The notes: generated from the sequence alone by a model not told the origin. 20,147 nucleotides of DNA from Sphaeroforma arctica JP610 (GCF_001186125.1 NW_014040342.1:22320-42466), one strand, 5' to 3'; shown: positions 9,244-20,147, counted from the first letter of the stretch. Translations and numbers: made by a program.

Positions 9244-12200
9244 ATGGCGACCTCCTTTCAGCAACGCCCGCAAAACTTGTTTTCGGGTTCAAGTCCTGGC
9301 TTAAAAACTCATAGCTCATCTGGCAATGTTCACAGAATATTGAGCTCGCCACCAACAACGTCCAGTACTAGACCTATTGCATCTACATCTCACCTGCCAA
9401 CACCTTCGAGTACAGCAGCTTCGCGTGCAAAGGTTATGGGTTGTGCCATGGCGACAGTGTATATCAAAATGAAGACGCAAGAATCCATTGGACTGGGGAG
9501 TATTGTTGGGCGCCATTTGGAGGTAAGCAACTCTTCAATTGCTTATTGGACTTCATTTGGTGTGCCGTACCACGTCCATGTGTAATTATCATGCCCTCAG
9601 TAGGTTGTTTGTTTTTGTTATCTCAGCTATCTGGACAAGTGTACCTACTCTCAAGCGTACTAAGAATTTTATGGTATGTGTTTAACTGCATATCCAAGGT
9701 TTATTGTGCAAATACTACACTCCGGTCCATCTTTCTCAACATAGTTGTTCTAACCACCACCGTCGGTTGTGCTAAGCACGAAACCATCCCTCCCACAACA
9801 CAAGCACAAAGTGATCAGTTTTGGTTGTGGGAATTTCGGGTGCAGGAGCGCGTTGGCAGCAGACGCGAACCATCGTCTGCTTTCACATCTCCCAGCCTTT
9901 CTATGGTGTTTCCGTATTTTAATAAATAATGGTCGCGTACCCGCGTTGCCAGCTCCATGCATTTTCTACCTTCCTGGGAAAGTTAGCTCTTAGTGAGTAC
10001 GCAGAGTTTTAGCTGTGTGACATCTAATTTCTGAGTCACCTGAATATGCAAATCTGTACCTTGGGGTTGCAGGATTTTGTTATATTGTGGAATGATTGTT
10101 CAATCCGAAAGCATGCATACTTTACCTAGCTAGCATAACCTCACATAAGCCACGAATCATGAAAATATCAAGCTATCCTGACAGTCTTTCTATAGCGTCA
10201 AATTCGCAACTCAATTTGATATACTTCACTCATTTGCTTTTGGTATATATGTACGACTTTGTTTGATACTCATCGCTCATATTTTTTTTTGGAATAACAG
10301 CTGAGAATGGATGAGAAGAAGCGTATACTTAAGGTGAGAAGCCACGACAGGAGCAAACCTGACATTAACATCTACAAGAAGGACATTCACAGCGTCGACA
10401 AAGATGAAGTAGAATACGGTATGCTTGTATGCGTTCGGAGTTTCATCCTGATTGGTTCGTACTGCGGAATTGCCTTTACCGATGTTTGCGTGCGAGCATA
10501 CTGCCATATACAGATAACTTATTTTTTAGTCTGTAAGTATTGTTCGAATGCCATTGTGAACAATAGCCACCTTTTTTATGTCCGATTGTGAGCATACTAA
10601 AGTGTAGGATATGCTTTATTATGCTACACATCTACGAGCCATCAGCCGCCTACAGTCAATGAAATTATCTGTGATATTGTGCTAGTTCGATTAGCTAGAG
10701 GAATATCGAGAGAATGATTGCTCGGGGTACGTATTCTACCGAGTCTTGAAATGGGATTTTGACTGACCAGTATATATGTTTCAATACTTGAATTCTGACA
10801 GGTATCATTGGTATGGTGACTGAGACATACAGAGTCACTCTGAATCTGAACAATGAAACAAACGCACGCAAACTCGTTAACTGGTTGTCTGGTCGCAAAG
10901 TAGAATTGGAGCGCTGCAAAAAATGCAAGGACAAAAAAGAGCAAGCCTCTCCAGTGAAGGTAGCAAGATCAAAGTCCGTGTCTGAAGACATGCCACGTGC
11001 AGCGCACTCAGAGACCGCGTCACATGCCTTTGAACCCAAAGCTACCACACAAACCTCTCACACAACGGAGAGGAACAGTGACTCCACGAAGGTGCGCCAA
11101 AGCACAGGTAACACCCCCAGCAAAAAGAATTTATTTGGTAGCAAGAGCACCGGAAATATCCTTGGCAGCAGTAAGAAATCAGAGCCCGCAAATGCAGAAA
11201 ACATTACTCGGAATAGTTGGGGAAGTAGCCCTTTGAATAGCAAGACTACCTACCAGCGTGCCAACAACACGAACCCAGACAAGACACACAACGCTCACAT
11301 TAGTAGCCCGACAAATAATGAGAACTATCAAAGTCTAGGCGTAGACAAATCGCCAATGCGCACGGATAAATCAGCCAAATCTGGCCCTAAAAGTAGAGAT
11401 AGCCGACTTAATGCAGATAGGCCGAAGAAAGTCAGACTCAGTGATATATCGCCGGTCAAACCAAAGGCTGCAAACACCCCAATGGGACGCACCAAGAATA
11501 AATCAGATGATTCCACAAGAGACACCGGTGCGGCGGAAGAGGAGGCTCCCCCAAGGGTATGTTCCACTCGAATGCGAATTTTTCATTTTGGGTATATATT
11601 TTTATGTTGCTAGCTGTGATGAATATCTGAGTTATTCAGTATTGTATTTGTATGCATAGTCAAATTCCTTCCTCACCATACACTCTTGAACTTACCCGAG
11701 TTAGAATTTTGTTGGCATGACCCTTTTTTCAATTTGTTTGTAACCCGAATCTTGTTTATCATTCGCACCCGCAGAAGAGAAGTTCAAATGTCAACGTGAA
11801 GTTGTCTGCCGCCTCAATGAACGCAGAATCTGGTATGCCATATCGTACACAACAACGGTATAAGTCTGCTATTGTTTCTTAGATTCCTGATGGCTGGTAT
11901 CGCATAGATCGAATTTCGTGGTGCAGAATATTTGGCACATACATTTGCCTTTCACGTGGACAATCACTTGCATAGTATTTCGACCTAAAATACCAGATAC
12001 ATACATTTGGCTTTCTCGAAGTCATATTACGCTGGGTTTGGGCTGGGAGTAGCAACTAGGCCGCTATAGGGGCATTCGAATATCGAGTAACCAATTCAGA
12101 TTGCATACTTGCAAACAGTCAAATACTAAGATCGCGTCATGCTGCTTCTTTCTTGCTCAGAATTAGAGCAAAAGGCGAGGGATCAACTCGCAGCAAGGAT

Positions 12201-15200
12201 CAGACTGAAGGTAATATCATTGCGTGGAGCATTTTTCGTGATATAGGCTTTATTATTCGTCAGAGGGATTGACTATCACGCTTTAAAATGGATGTTTCGA
12301 TGTGTCTCAAATATATTTTACATACGAAACTGCAAGAAACGTTGGCCCGTATACCATATAGAATTGTTATAAAGTTCTTACACGTAAACAATGACGCCAG
12401 ATTACAACCTGTGCCATCATGAAATGGGTTTATTCGCAAACGAGTAAAGCTCACTGTTTGCGCTTGCCTACATTTTTAATAGGCCGTGCTTTCCATGCGA
12501 TCTTAATCGAGATAGCATGATCGCAGACTTCGTTCCTCACTTCTATCATACAAACTGCAGCACGAACTGAAGAAGGCGGAAATGGCAGAAAAACTGCGAC
12601 GGAGGAAAGAGAAAGCCACCACCTCAGCACCATCAGTTGACCCGGAGGCCATCAGGGAAAGGTAGTAATTTCTTTAAAATTGTACCGCGGAAGACGTAGG
12701 CGTCATTTCAATATGCACTGTACGGATTGTGAGTATTCCCGTCGCACGAAGCATATTTTTGGATTTGTGCGTTCATATGCTTAAGTACATTTGTAATACT
12801 TCGATTGAGACAGATGAAATTCACATGTCTTTTCTCCACGAACTAAAATTATTAGCACCCTAATTCGAATCCAACACTCATATATTCAGTCGCATGAAAG
12901 CCGAAAAGGAGAAGCAACGAGCCGCAGAAGAGAGAACCGACACGCAACAACGTGCTTATGCCAACAGCGCTACACACCCTACCAGTAAGAACAGGGCTGG
13001 CAAATCTGCTGGTGCTTGCGGTGCAAAAAGTAGTACGTGCGAACCCACGCCTACACCTGCACCCACACAGGGCACCAACGAACGTGTGTCACCTAAGAAA
13101 AATTCGGGACATGATTCAGGTTTCGGATTCGCAGATGCGGAAGATGATAGCGAGGCTGAGTGCTGGCCATTTGAATCATCCCAGTCACCTCGGGAAACAC
13201 CTGCCGCAAGCCCAAATGCGTGCGAACACGAAGAGGCATACGATATCGTCTCTCACAAGAAAACACACACAAAGAAGAAAACAAGCACTCGCCGGGAGAA
13301 GGACAGCACACAGACAAAAGACTCGCCAATGGAGGGGCTGTTTGCAAGCACGAAAAATCACAGCACGCGTGTGTCTGAGGATACCAAGATGCACACCTCT
13401 ACGCCCGTTGATGGTGCGCAAACGCGAAAAGGACAGACATATACAGACTCACCTGAGAGTATCGATCTGGTATCGCCAATCAAACGTATGTGAGAACGAA
13501 GCTGGAGGTTAATATCGTGGATGAAAACTGCGATTATATTTCGAAAGTTGTATCTTTGTGTGTTTTTAAGTTTATAGAATTCTGCTGATGAAAATGTTTT
13601 GTTGACGATTGCATGTACAGATTGAGTTTAACTTGTGAAACTATGTGCTTTTATTACAAATTGAGTTTAACTTGTGAAACTAAGTGCTTTTATATGATAA
13701 GGCATGGATTGTGAGTCACTCATCCTCATATATTACCTGCGAGTTTATGTGACTATCGGGCACATTGATGGACATGAATATCTGGCTGCGTATTTTCAAG
13801 CTCACGTTGCTCAGGTAATACACAGACCATCCCCCGCACTCAAATAGGAATACATAAATCAAAATATTATGTCCCGGGTCATGATTCAGCTTCACATCGA
13901 TTGTATTTGAAGGTGCCATTCATTCAAAATTTTAAGAAAGAAATTCCAATTATTAACTTCTTTTTCACTCTGATGATTCGATACTTACTCGAATGCTTCA
14001 ACAGCTGCTTCGAGGACTAAATTCCAGCACGCTCGACCACCCGCGTCTACTGCCAACCAATTCAAGAAACAACAACACAGTAAAGTGCCCACACCCGCAC
14101 CTGGCAGCCAAGACACCGAAGAAAAGCCAACACGTAAAACAGATGAAGCGAAGACAAACGCCGGGACATATGGTAATAATACAAGCGCGAACGCCGGAAA
14201 GGACGGAAGCCCTCCAGATTTGCTTGAGCGGGAGGGAGTGCTTAGTTTAGACGACACACAGATAGATTCGTTGGGCGTGAAGAAGCTTAAGCAGGCATTG
14301 GATACACTGGGGGTCAGTTGGACGGGATGCGTAGAGAAGCAGCATCTGCGTACACTACTGCGTGAGTCCATAAAGAACCCCCCTCCATCGAGTACAGGAG
14401 CATCACAGGAAAATAGTTCGGAACCTAAAACTGAATCCCCATCCTCGTTTCAAGACAGCGCAGACTCGAACGCGCGCACACAGACACAGGAATCAGCTGG
14501 TGGCAGGGGGAGAGCACCTCCCCCTGGAAGTGCACCAAACTCTATGCCCGGGTTCACATCTTCGACAGCAAAACCTGGGCCAAGAGCTCAACCTCAAGCC
14601 AGTGCAAATAATTCTTCATATACAAATACATACACTCCTGGAAACAGTTTTGGAGGTGATGATTTCGGACGGGGCCAGCAACAACTGGTTCCGTGCTGGC
14701 TATGCCATGGCACCAGTTATAGGAAACTCATCAAGATATCTGGGCTATGTAATACGTGTCACGCGCAACAGAGGAAAGATCGCAAAGCAGCCGCCGCCGA
14801 GGAAGAGCGCAGGGCCAAAACAGGAGAGACAGTCGATGCGGAAGAGAAGGCGCGTGAAGAAGCACGCAAGTATGCTCAGGCTGAGTACGAGAGGGAACAA
14901 CGAGAGAAGACTCTGGCACAGCAGAGGCTATATGAACAGGCACAACGCGAGGCGAATGCGCAAGCGCAGATGCGAGCATACGCTGAGGAGAGGGCTAGGG
15001 CCCAAGCAGCCACACACGCACGCGCACAGGAGGCGGCGTACAGGGAACAGCTCAGACAGCAGCGTGAACGGCTGGAGAGAGAGCGTCAGGAGAAGATCAG
15101 GCGCGAACACGAGGCACGTAACAGGCAGAACCCCCGGGGCGGGGCTCAGTTCAAACCTCCTGGGGGTCTCGGTGGAGACGGCATGGGTGAGTATAATAGG

Positions 15201-16928
15201 TGTTTGAGTATCTAACTTGACTTCTACAGGCATATCTGGGTAGACCAGACTGGGTGTGTCACTGGAAGACTCGTACATGTGTATGCGTAGTTTGCACATG
15301 TATACGTGCTCTTTCACATATTACGCGCTGTATCTATTTTACGATTTCTTGTATATCTTGACTTGAGTCAAAAGTGTTACAGAGTATTCATAAACTGACA
15401 GCAGCACATCGAAAGAGACAAAATGACAGCTTGTGGCCACGAGTACTAGAAAGCTTTCGAATAACTTCCGCTGCAATAGTTATTGTAAATATACAACTCA
15501 GATACCACTTACGTTGTACTCACTTTCTACTTCGACTCGTTCGTATGCGCTCACTCAGTACACGACCTCGATGTCAAATGGGAGCATTTTTCTTCCTCTT
15601 TCAAGGCTCCAATCAAGCACCATCACATACCTTGGCCTGGGCCAAACGCACCCGGTCTTTCGGTATGTTTCGTACGTATGTAAATCACTTCGTAATGCTT
15701 GCTATAAGTAGGTGCAGCTAACGTAGCGATAGCCAGCTTGATGACACATTTGCGCATTGCTATTGCAGGTGCGCACTATGTACGGAGTTCGATCGCCACG
15801 CAGATTCACATGTTCAATTGGCTAGTGGATTTGTATCCCACATTTGCAGGCAGTGTATTGTATTGTGTACCTTAAAGTGATCAATATGCATGTCATTTAG
15901 GTAATGAAGAGTTACTTTCAAACGAAAAATAGATTGCGAACGTATCTATCGAAAATATTTTGGATGAGGGCAATGTAGAGGCGTGGTGTTCGCAGTGACA
16001 ATTATGGAAATCACAAAAACGAGCACAACAGACGGAAGCGCTTGTAGCGAATCGACGGTGATCATGATTCTCTATGGGTCTGATAAAAAAAAAATCACTC
16101 CCGCGTACTGCATTTGTGATCATTATGACTAATTTCGCATTTTTTTAAATCAATATTCGATTTGGTTTACTGTGCAGCGGCAAGACACTGTAGGGACTGC
16201 AAAGAAAAAGATCCGGAAGGCAACACTCAGATGGTATGCATGTGGGGATTTGATTATCTGTTGAATTGCACTCCCTCTTTTATCTATTGTTTGAGTTTCT
16301 CGGGCATAGTTCATGTCGGCGCTTCTGTTTGTGCCGATCGAGTGCTTTTCGCGAGTACCTTTGTATCAATGAGAGATATCAAAATCCGAAAATTTCAAAT
16401 ATATGTCCACCTTATCATTTTGCTTGATTCATTTTTTTTAGGCATCCGGACAAGTTCATTGCCAAGTTTGGAGACGCCCTGTGTCCAATTGACAGGTATG
16501 GGCCACGCACAACACACGAGAACAAAGTTTCCATCACTATTCCTTCTCTCGATCGTCAAACTCCCGATAGAAAATTGAAAGCAAGATACTACATTCGTTC
16601 TGTCGATTAAGTTGTGTATTGTTGCCAACTATTGCGAGTTTGCTTAAAATTCGGAATTGAAAGATAGTTTTAACTCATACTCTATTGAAGCGCAACTTCT
16701 CAATTCACGAGGAACATTTCTGAGTGTCGCTTTGTTACAAACTCCAGTGTCTATCGTTCTGGCCTGAGGTCACTTCATCTTCACTCATGAGCCGACTATT
16801 TTGTTGTAACACCACACAGGACTAAAATATTGGAGAAGGTGAACGAAACGTTCCACGCAATCACCAAAAGCAAACAGACATTAGACGCCAATCCCACAGG
16901 CGGCGGACAGGCGTGTGCCCAGATGTAG
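9244..16928 (+). CDS. Large J-like domain protein with SAP-like and zinc-binding motifs, 13 exons
   Basis: Exons: 9244-9522, 10301-10418, 10802-11556, 11775-11832, 12161-12210, 12561-12661, 12890-13485, 14005-15186, 15606-15662, 15769-15854 (uncertain), 16178-16233, 16442-16495, 16820-16928. All junctions keep frame; product about 1,166 residues. The start CACCATGG is a strong initiation context. Residues 60-185 alternate hydrophobic strands with charged turns and end in a helix (ETNARKLVNWLSG), possibly a PH-like fold. 190-400 are Ser/Lys-rich and disordered. 404-480 are charged helix. 732-773 (LGVKKLKQALDTLGVSWTGC, then VEK) match the SAP-like motif of the CARP/RNF34 type. Cys 883, 886, 901 and 904 form a C4 zinc-binding motif. 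905-1035 are a long Arg/Glu/Gln/Ala coiled coil. The C-terminus has KKKIRKATLRWHPDKF and then KILEKVNETFHAITKSK, a J-like domain of the IkappaBL (NFKBIL1) type with an intact HPD, suggesting an Hsp70 co-chaperone or a related nuclear role. No known orthologue with this full architecture comes to mind. Confidence 0.75.
13621..13693. repeat. 39-base tandem duplication inside an intron
   Basis: ATTGAGTTTAACTTGTGAAA followed by CTATGTGCTTTTAT occurs at 13621 and again at 13660 with one mismatch in the first 34 bases (CTATG against CTAAG). It lies in the intron between the seventh and eighth exons of the J-domain gene. The near identity suggests a recent slip or duplication. Confidence 0.9.
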
Positions 16929-17611
16929 AACAATCCACTTAGTTGCATCTCAGCCTATATTTAGAATCCAATTGGATGTGAATTAGAGGGCGAGCATTCT
17001 GTCACGATTGACAATTATAGAATCTACCGAATATGCCGAGCGCAGGACCTGCACCAATAGTTTTTTGAAGTCCATCACCGAATGCATGTTTGGAGCAGAC
17101 AGCTCCATAGCAATTGCAAAATAACATTACACAGCATCAATATCTACCTGATCGAGATGCGAAGAACACACATTAACTTGAGATGTGGGAAAGAAAGTGA
17201 TTTTTCTTCTCGAGTTGCGGTATACCCGAACCCTTGTAGTTCCATCCCGCACGCTCCCACGAATCTTCTTATTTCAAGCGCTCTCACTAATCACGTGGGA
17301 AGCACGCATGCTGGAAAGGAAATAAGCTTGAAATAGATTGATATAAAGCACGAATGCTTCTGAAAGCAATAAGGTTATATTTCACATCTTACAATTTATC
17401 AACAACCAAGAAACTGAAAGCAGAGTGTTCTAACGCCCCGATAGACAAATTCGCACTACGATTCAAAGTCCAATACGAGTCGAGATTGGTTCGATGCGTA
17501 CAGTGAGCGTTGACATCCTGCACATAGACTTGAAAATCATCTTAGATTAATACAATAATAAATATTTTGTTCGTACTGGAATATTATACATTATATTATA
17601 TATGATCGTGA

Positions 17612-17647
17612 AGCTCAATTATCGCCATTGTGGAGCTCAATTATCGC
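17612..17647. repeat. Two direct copies of AGCTCAATTATCGC
   Basis: Copies at 17612-17625 and 17634-17647 have a 22-base period and follow an AT-rich run. No function is evident. Confidence 0.8.
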
Positions 17648-17739
17648 TGCATCTGTATGCGAACTGAGAACCCTTGTCAGTATGTGCATAACGTACCCAT
17701 TATTGTCCATCCTCCCACACGCTAAATAGCATTCCGAGA

Positions 17740-17756
17740 CAAGGAATCGAACCTTG
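17740..17756 (-). other. tRNA T-arm-like hairpin with Pol III B-box match
   Basis: On the minus strand this reads CAAGG, a seven-base loop TTCGATT, then CCTTG: a perfect five-pair T-stem with a canonical T-loop. It contains GGTTCGATTCC, an exact fit to the Pol III B-box consensus. The seven bases that follow (TCTCGGA) have no complementary partner at the expected distance upstream, and no D-arm or anticodon arm folds clearly, so this is not an intact tRNA gene. It could be a tRNA fossil, the head of a tRNA-derived SINE, or chance. Confidence 0.4.
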
Positions 17757-18142
17757 ATTTATCACTGCGTTGAGGAAACATTTATTTCGCGCATATGCAC
17801 AAGTGTTTATTATGAAATTCCAGCACTTTAGCAAGACGCCCTCAATTTATAATAAAGAGCAGCTACTGTAGGTAGGATGATAGTAGTACAGCCAGTATGG
17901 CACACCAGAGGATGAAAGACACACGAGCGACAAAGTACGAACAGATTAAACTTCGTAATCAAAGCGCAATTAAGACATGTCTCGGCATACTCCATACTAG
18001 CTACCATTTAATACTTTGGTCTATTCAGAGATCGGACAAGGTGGTTAGCATCCTGGGATTGTCAACTATTTAGATGCAGAACCAAATGCTTAATCACCGT
18101 AACTGCATGACAAGTTTTGTATCTACTCATAAGGGGGTTCGA

Positions 18143-18148
18143 TTTATT
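18143..18148 (-). terminator. Putative polyadenylation signal of the DUF155 gene
   Basis: AATAAA on the minus strand about 105 bases after the stop codon of the DUF155 gene. Spacing is typical, but the site is unproven. Confidence 0.45.
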
Positions 18149-18253
18149 GTTCGAATTATAGTATATTAATACTCCTGTTTTGAGACATCAGCTGTTGAAT
18201 GATTTTGATCCACCATGGGCTGAAGCTACATACTATTATATCAAGCTTTCGGG

Positions 18254-19649
18254 CTAGTCTAAGAAGTCCAAGTTAGTCTCAATCACCATCACCAAGGCAT
18301 CTACAGCCAGTAGTATAATGACCCACCAATAAAGGTTAACTTCTACGTAGTTATTTATATCCTCTTTCACGTACGAGCAAACCTCGTCCATGACATTGAA
18401 CCGTTCCTCCACGATTTCCAGCCTCCTTCCCATCTGAAGATACTTCCGTATGGCTTTGTAAAGCAATGTGAGGCTTTCATTCTCTTCCCTGCAATTGGAT
18501 AGTATATCGACAATTAGTTTCGAACAGTAATGGAAAACAGATTGTATAAAATGTGTATATTGCGTGATAACTGATTTGTCTTTATGAGCCGCTACAGCAC
18601 ATGCTGACACCCCATCAACAGTTGTACACAAGCAACCTGTGAAGCATCAAAGAATCTATACACATGGCAATCCTACTATTTGTACCAGTGTGCAAATTAG
18701 GCACAAACGAACCAACAACCTGACACCAAACACTTATCTCAACACCTACCACATCGTTGTCGGCGTATCCATAATGTTGGAGACGAGTGTGATTGCACTA
18801 TTCAGCACATATAGTTCACCCGTAAATGCATTAGATTGCTTCCTGGAGGTAGATAAAAAAAAATGGTGTCAAGGCGACAACTTTAACGATAAATCCAAGG
18901 GGAGCTCCGGTGATTTTCTGTTTCAAGACTCGAAATGCAATGCATATTTTCGGATGTGGCTGGTAATTAAAAAAAGCGGATTAATATCACACGTATACCA
19001 GGCTTCCACACCTCGCGTGATGCTTCAATCGCTAGCATACCTCGTCACATTGACTGACATGAACCTCACTTTCGTTTACGATTAAGTATTGTATCGACAC
19101 ACAACCCCACATATAGACAACTGCCAGACGTTCCTGGTCACTAGGAGTGACCGACGATACTATAACCAATATACATATAATGCCAAATACCCGAGTGTAC
19201 ACCTTAACATTTATCCTTATGCACAATTCGATGGGACATTTCGCCGATGATTGCCTCAAGCGAGCTTCAAAACAGTAGAAATGCCATATGAACATGAACT
19301 CTTAAAGAGCGTATCATCTCACTGGGACATATCGCCGATAGCTTCTCTACGTGCGGTTCGTAGCCGCAGAGACCTCCCGGAGAAGAAACCCGTACTTCAC
19401 ATATCCATACGTATTAACAATCGTGACCATTTCTGCATATGGCTATCACCTGCAGTTTCGACTACAAGGTTATGTTGCGAATATCGAAACTCGTTCCACA
19501 TACCTCGTTAGACACACTTCCCCAGTCTTTGCGATCAACGGAGGCACGTGGCTATATGCATCGATCGTCGCCGACAATATCTGTTCGTACACTTGTAACT
19601 TAACACTTTGCGATAGTACATACGATATAGTCATCCGCGTCCGATGGTC
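18254..19649 (-). CDS. DUF155 (Rmd1/RMND1 family) protein, last three exons, 5' end not found
   Basis: Minus-strand exons 19649-19504, 18842-18750 and 18488-18254 encode the C-terminal 157 residues. Both joins are phase 2: AG|G restores Arg in LTRKQ and TG|G restores Trp in TTMWEE. Donors are GTATGT and GTAGGT; acceptors are CCTCCAG and AATTGCAG. Family hallmarks run in order: MTISYVLSQSVKLQVYEQ, HVPPLIAKTGEVCLTR, TGELYVLNSAITLVSNIMDT, then ENESLTLLYKAIRKYLQ, RRLEIVEERFNVMDEV, and a C-terminal membrane segment WWVIILLAVDALVMVIE. This is the usual DUF155 tail. Characterised members include yeast Rmd1 and mitochondrial RMND1, which supports mitochondrial translation; which type this is cannot be told because the N-terminus is missing. 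The upstream exon begins in phase 0 after a TTGTAG acceptor. Earlier exons should lie above 19650 and may run off the window. A 148-codon plus-strand frame (18639-19085) overlaps as a shadow. Confidence 0.88.
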
Positions 19650-20096
19650 CTACAAGTGCACAAACCACGTATGATATAGGTATAAATTCACGAGCAAATT
19701 TTGCACAAGATATAACAAGGATCCAATACGGCAATATAAACCACCACATTCACAATAGCCATGATGCACTGAGTTTGGTTAGTATTCGTTCACTTGCGAA
19801 ATTTTGATTTTAAGAAATACTTAAATACATAAATGTGAGAATACAAACTACACATTTGCATATATAGGGCCGTGATAAGCAGGTATGTGCTGCTTCTGCA
19901 AACAAATACAATACGTTAATCGAAAGCATCCTGGAATCTTCGCCTGCTTGCTGACTAACGCTTAACCCAATTATGCAGTTTTGCGTGCCCATATAGATTC
20001 TGTCCATATGTGAACATAAATAATTGTACTTTTGACATAGAAAAACGGAAGGTGCGCATCTGTATGAATTTTTGCTTCCTGCGATTGTGTGATAGC
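19650..20096. other. Upstream part of the DUF155 gene, exons not identified
   Basis: This stretch should hold an intron and possibly N-terminal exons of the minus-strand DUF155 gene. Several pyrimidine-rich acceptor-like sites exist on the minus strand (near 19900 and 20080), but none of the following frames showed recognisable DUF155 N-terminal sequence, so no exon is called. Confidence 0.4.
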
Positions 20097-20147
20097 ATGT
20101 ACACGTATCTATGTATCTATATATCTATATCTTGAATATATATATAT
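20097..20147. repeat. TATC/AT-rich simple sequence at right window edge
   Basis: Degenerate TATC-type repeats pass into a short AT microsatellite at the last bases, mirroring the left edge. Confidence 0.75.

Larger units (their letters stand above)
16929..18253. other. Convergent intergenic spacer
   Basis: About 1.3 kb between the stop codons of the J-domain gene (+) and the DUF155 gene (-). It holds both 3' regions, a short direct repeat at 17612-17647, an AT-rich run (17580-17605) and a Pol III B-box-like sequence near 17740. An 84-codon ATG frame at 17082-17336 (+) has no recognisable features and is probably chance. No protein gene is supported. Confidence 0.6.

Noticed and set aside
17733-17806. 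Intact tRNA gene
   Set aside because: The T-arm is perfect, but the acceptor stem has no partner and no D-arm or anticodon arm forms.
18639-19085. 148-codon plus-strand open frame
   Set aside because: It starts at GTG rather than ATG, and it is antisense to a minus-strand exon (18842-18750) with clear DUF155 motifs.
19351-19674. 107-codon plus-strand open frame
   Set aside because: GTG start, and antisense to the DUF155 exon at 19649-19504, whose motifs are clear.

Overview
The window is nuclear DNA from an intron-rich eukaryote. Introns of about 0.1 to 1.1 kb have GTAAGT/GTATGT/GTGAGT-type donors and pyrimidine-tract-CAG acceptors, several joined exons restore protein motifs in phase, and spacers are long, AT-leaning and microsatellite-bearing. 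Nothing bacterial, viral or clearly transposon-derived stands out. The protein families (a PHO80-like cyclin, an IkappaBL-type J-like domain, and an Rmd1/RMND1 DUF155 protein) would suit an opisthokont-grade organism such as an early-diverging fungus or a unicellular holozoan. That placement is inference. Both window ends run into AT microsatellites, and two ambiguous bases (N) lie at positions 59 and 62, so this may be a whole contig broken at simple repeats.

Layout: 1-2308 simple repeats, then spacer with no supported gene; 2309-4252 (+) two-exon PHO80-like cyclin; 4253-5974 convergent spacer; 5975-8029 (-) four-exon small protein carrying a KEN box, an RTALG destruction-box motif and an acidic C-terminal part (securin-like candidate), with a very repeat-rich first intron; 8030-9243 divergent spacer; 9244-16928 (+) thirteen-exon gene for a protein of about 1,166 residues with a possible PH-like start, a SAP-like helical motif, a four-cysteine zinc-binding motif, long charged coiled coils and a C-terminal J-like HPD domain; 16929-18253 convergent spacer with a Pol III B-box/T-arm fossil; 18254-19649 (-) the last three exons of a DUF155 (Rmd1/RMND1) gene whose 5' end I could not find; 19650-20147 undetermined sequence ending in AT repeats.

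Gene models were built by hand from reading frames, splice-site phase and protein motifs. The cyclin, the DUF155 exons and most exons of the long gene are firm. The KEN/D-box gene and one exon of the long gene (15769-15854) are less certain. The four genes do not form an operon-like unit. The one suggestive link is that a cyclin lies next to a protein with anaphase-promoting-complex degrons, which could be chance.
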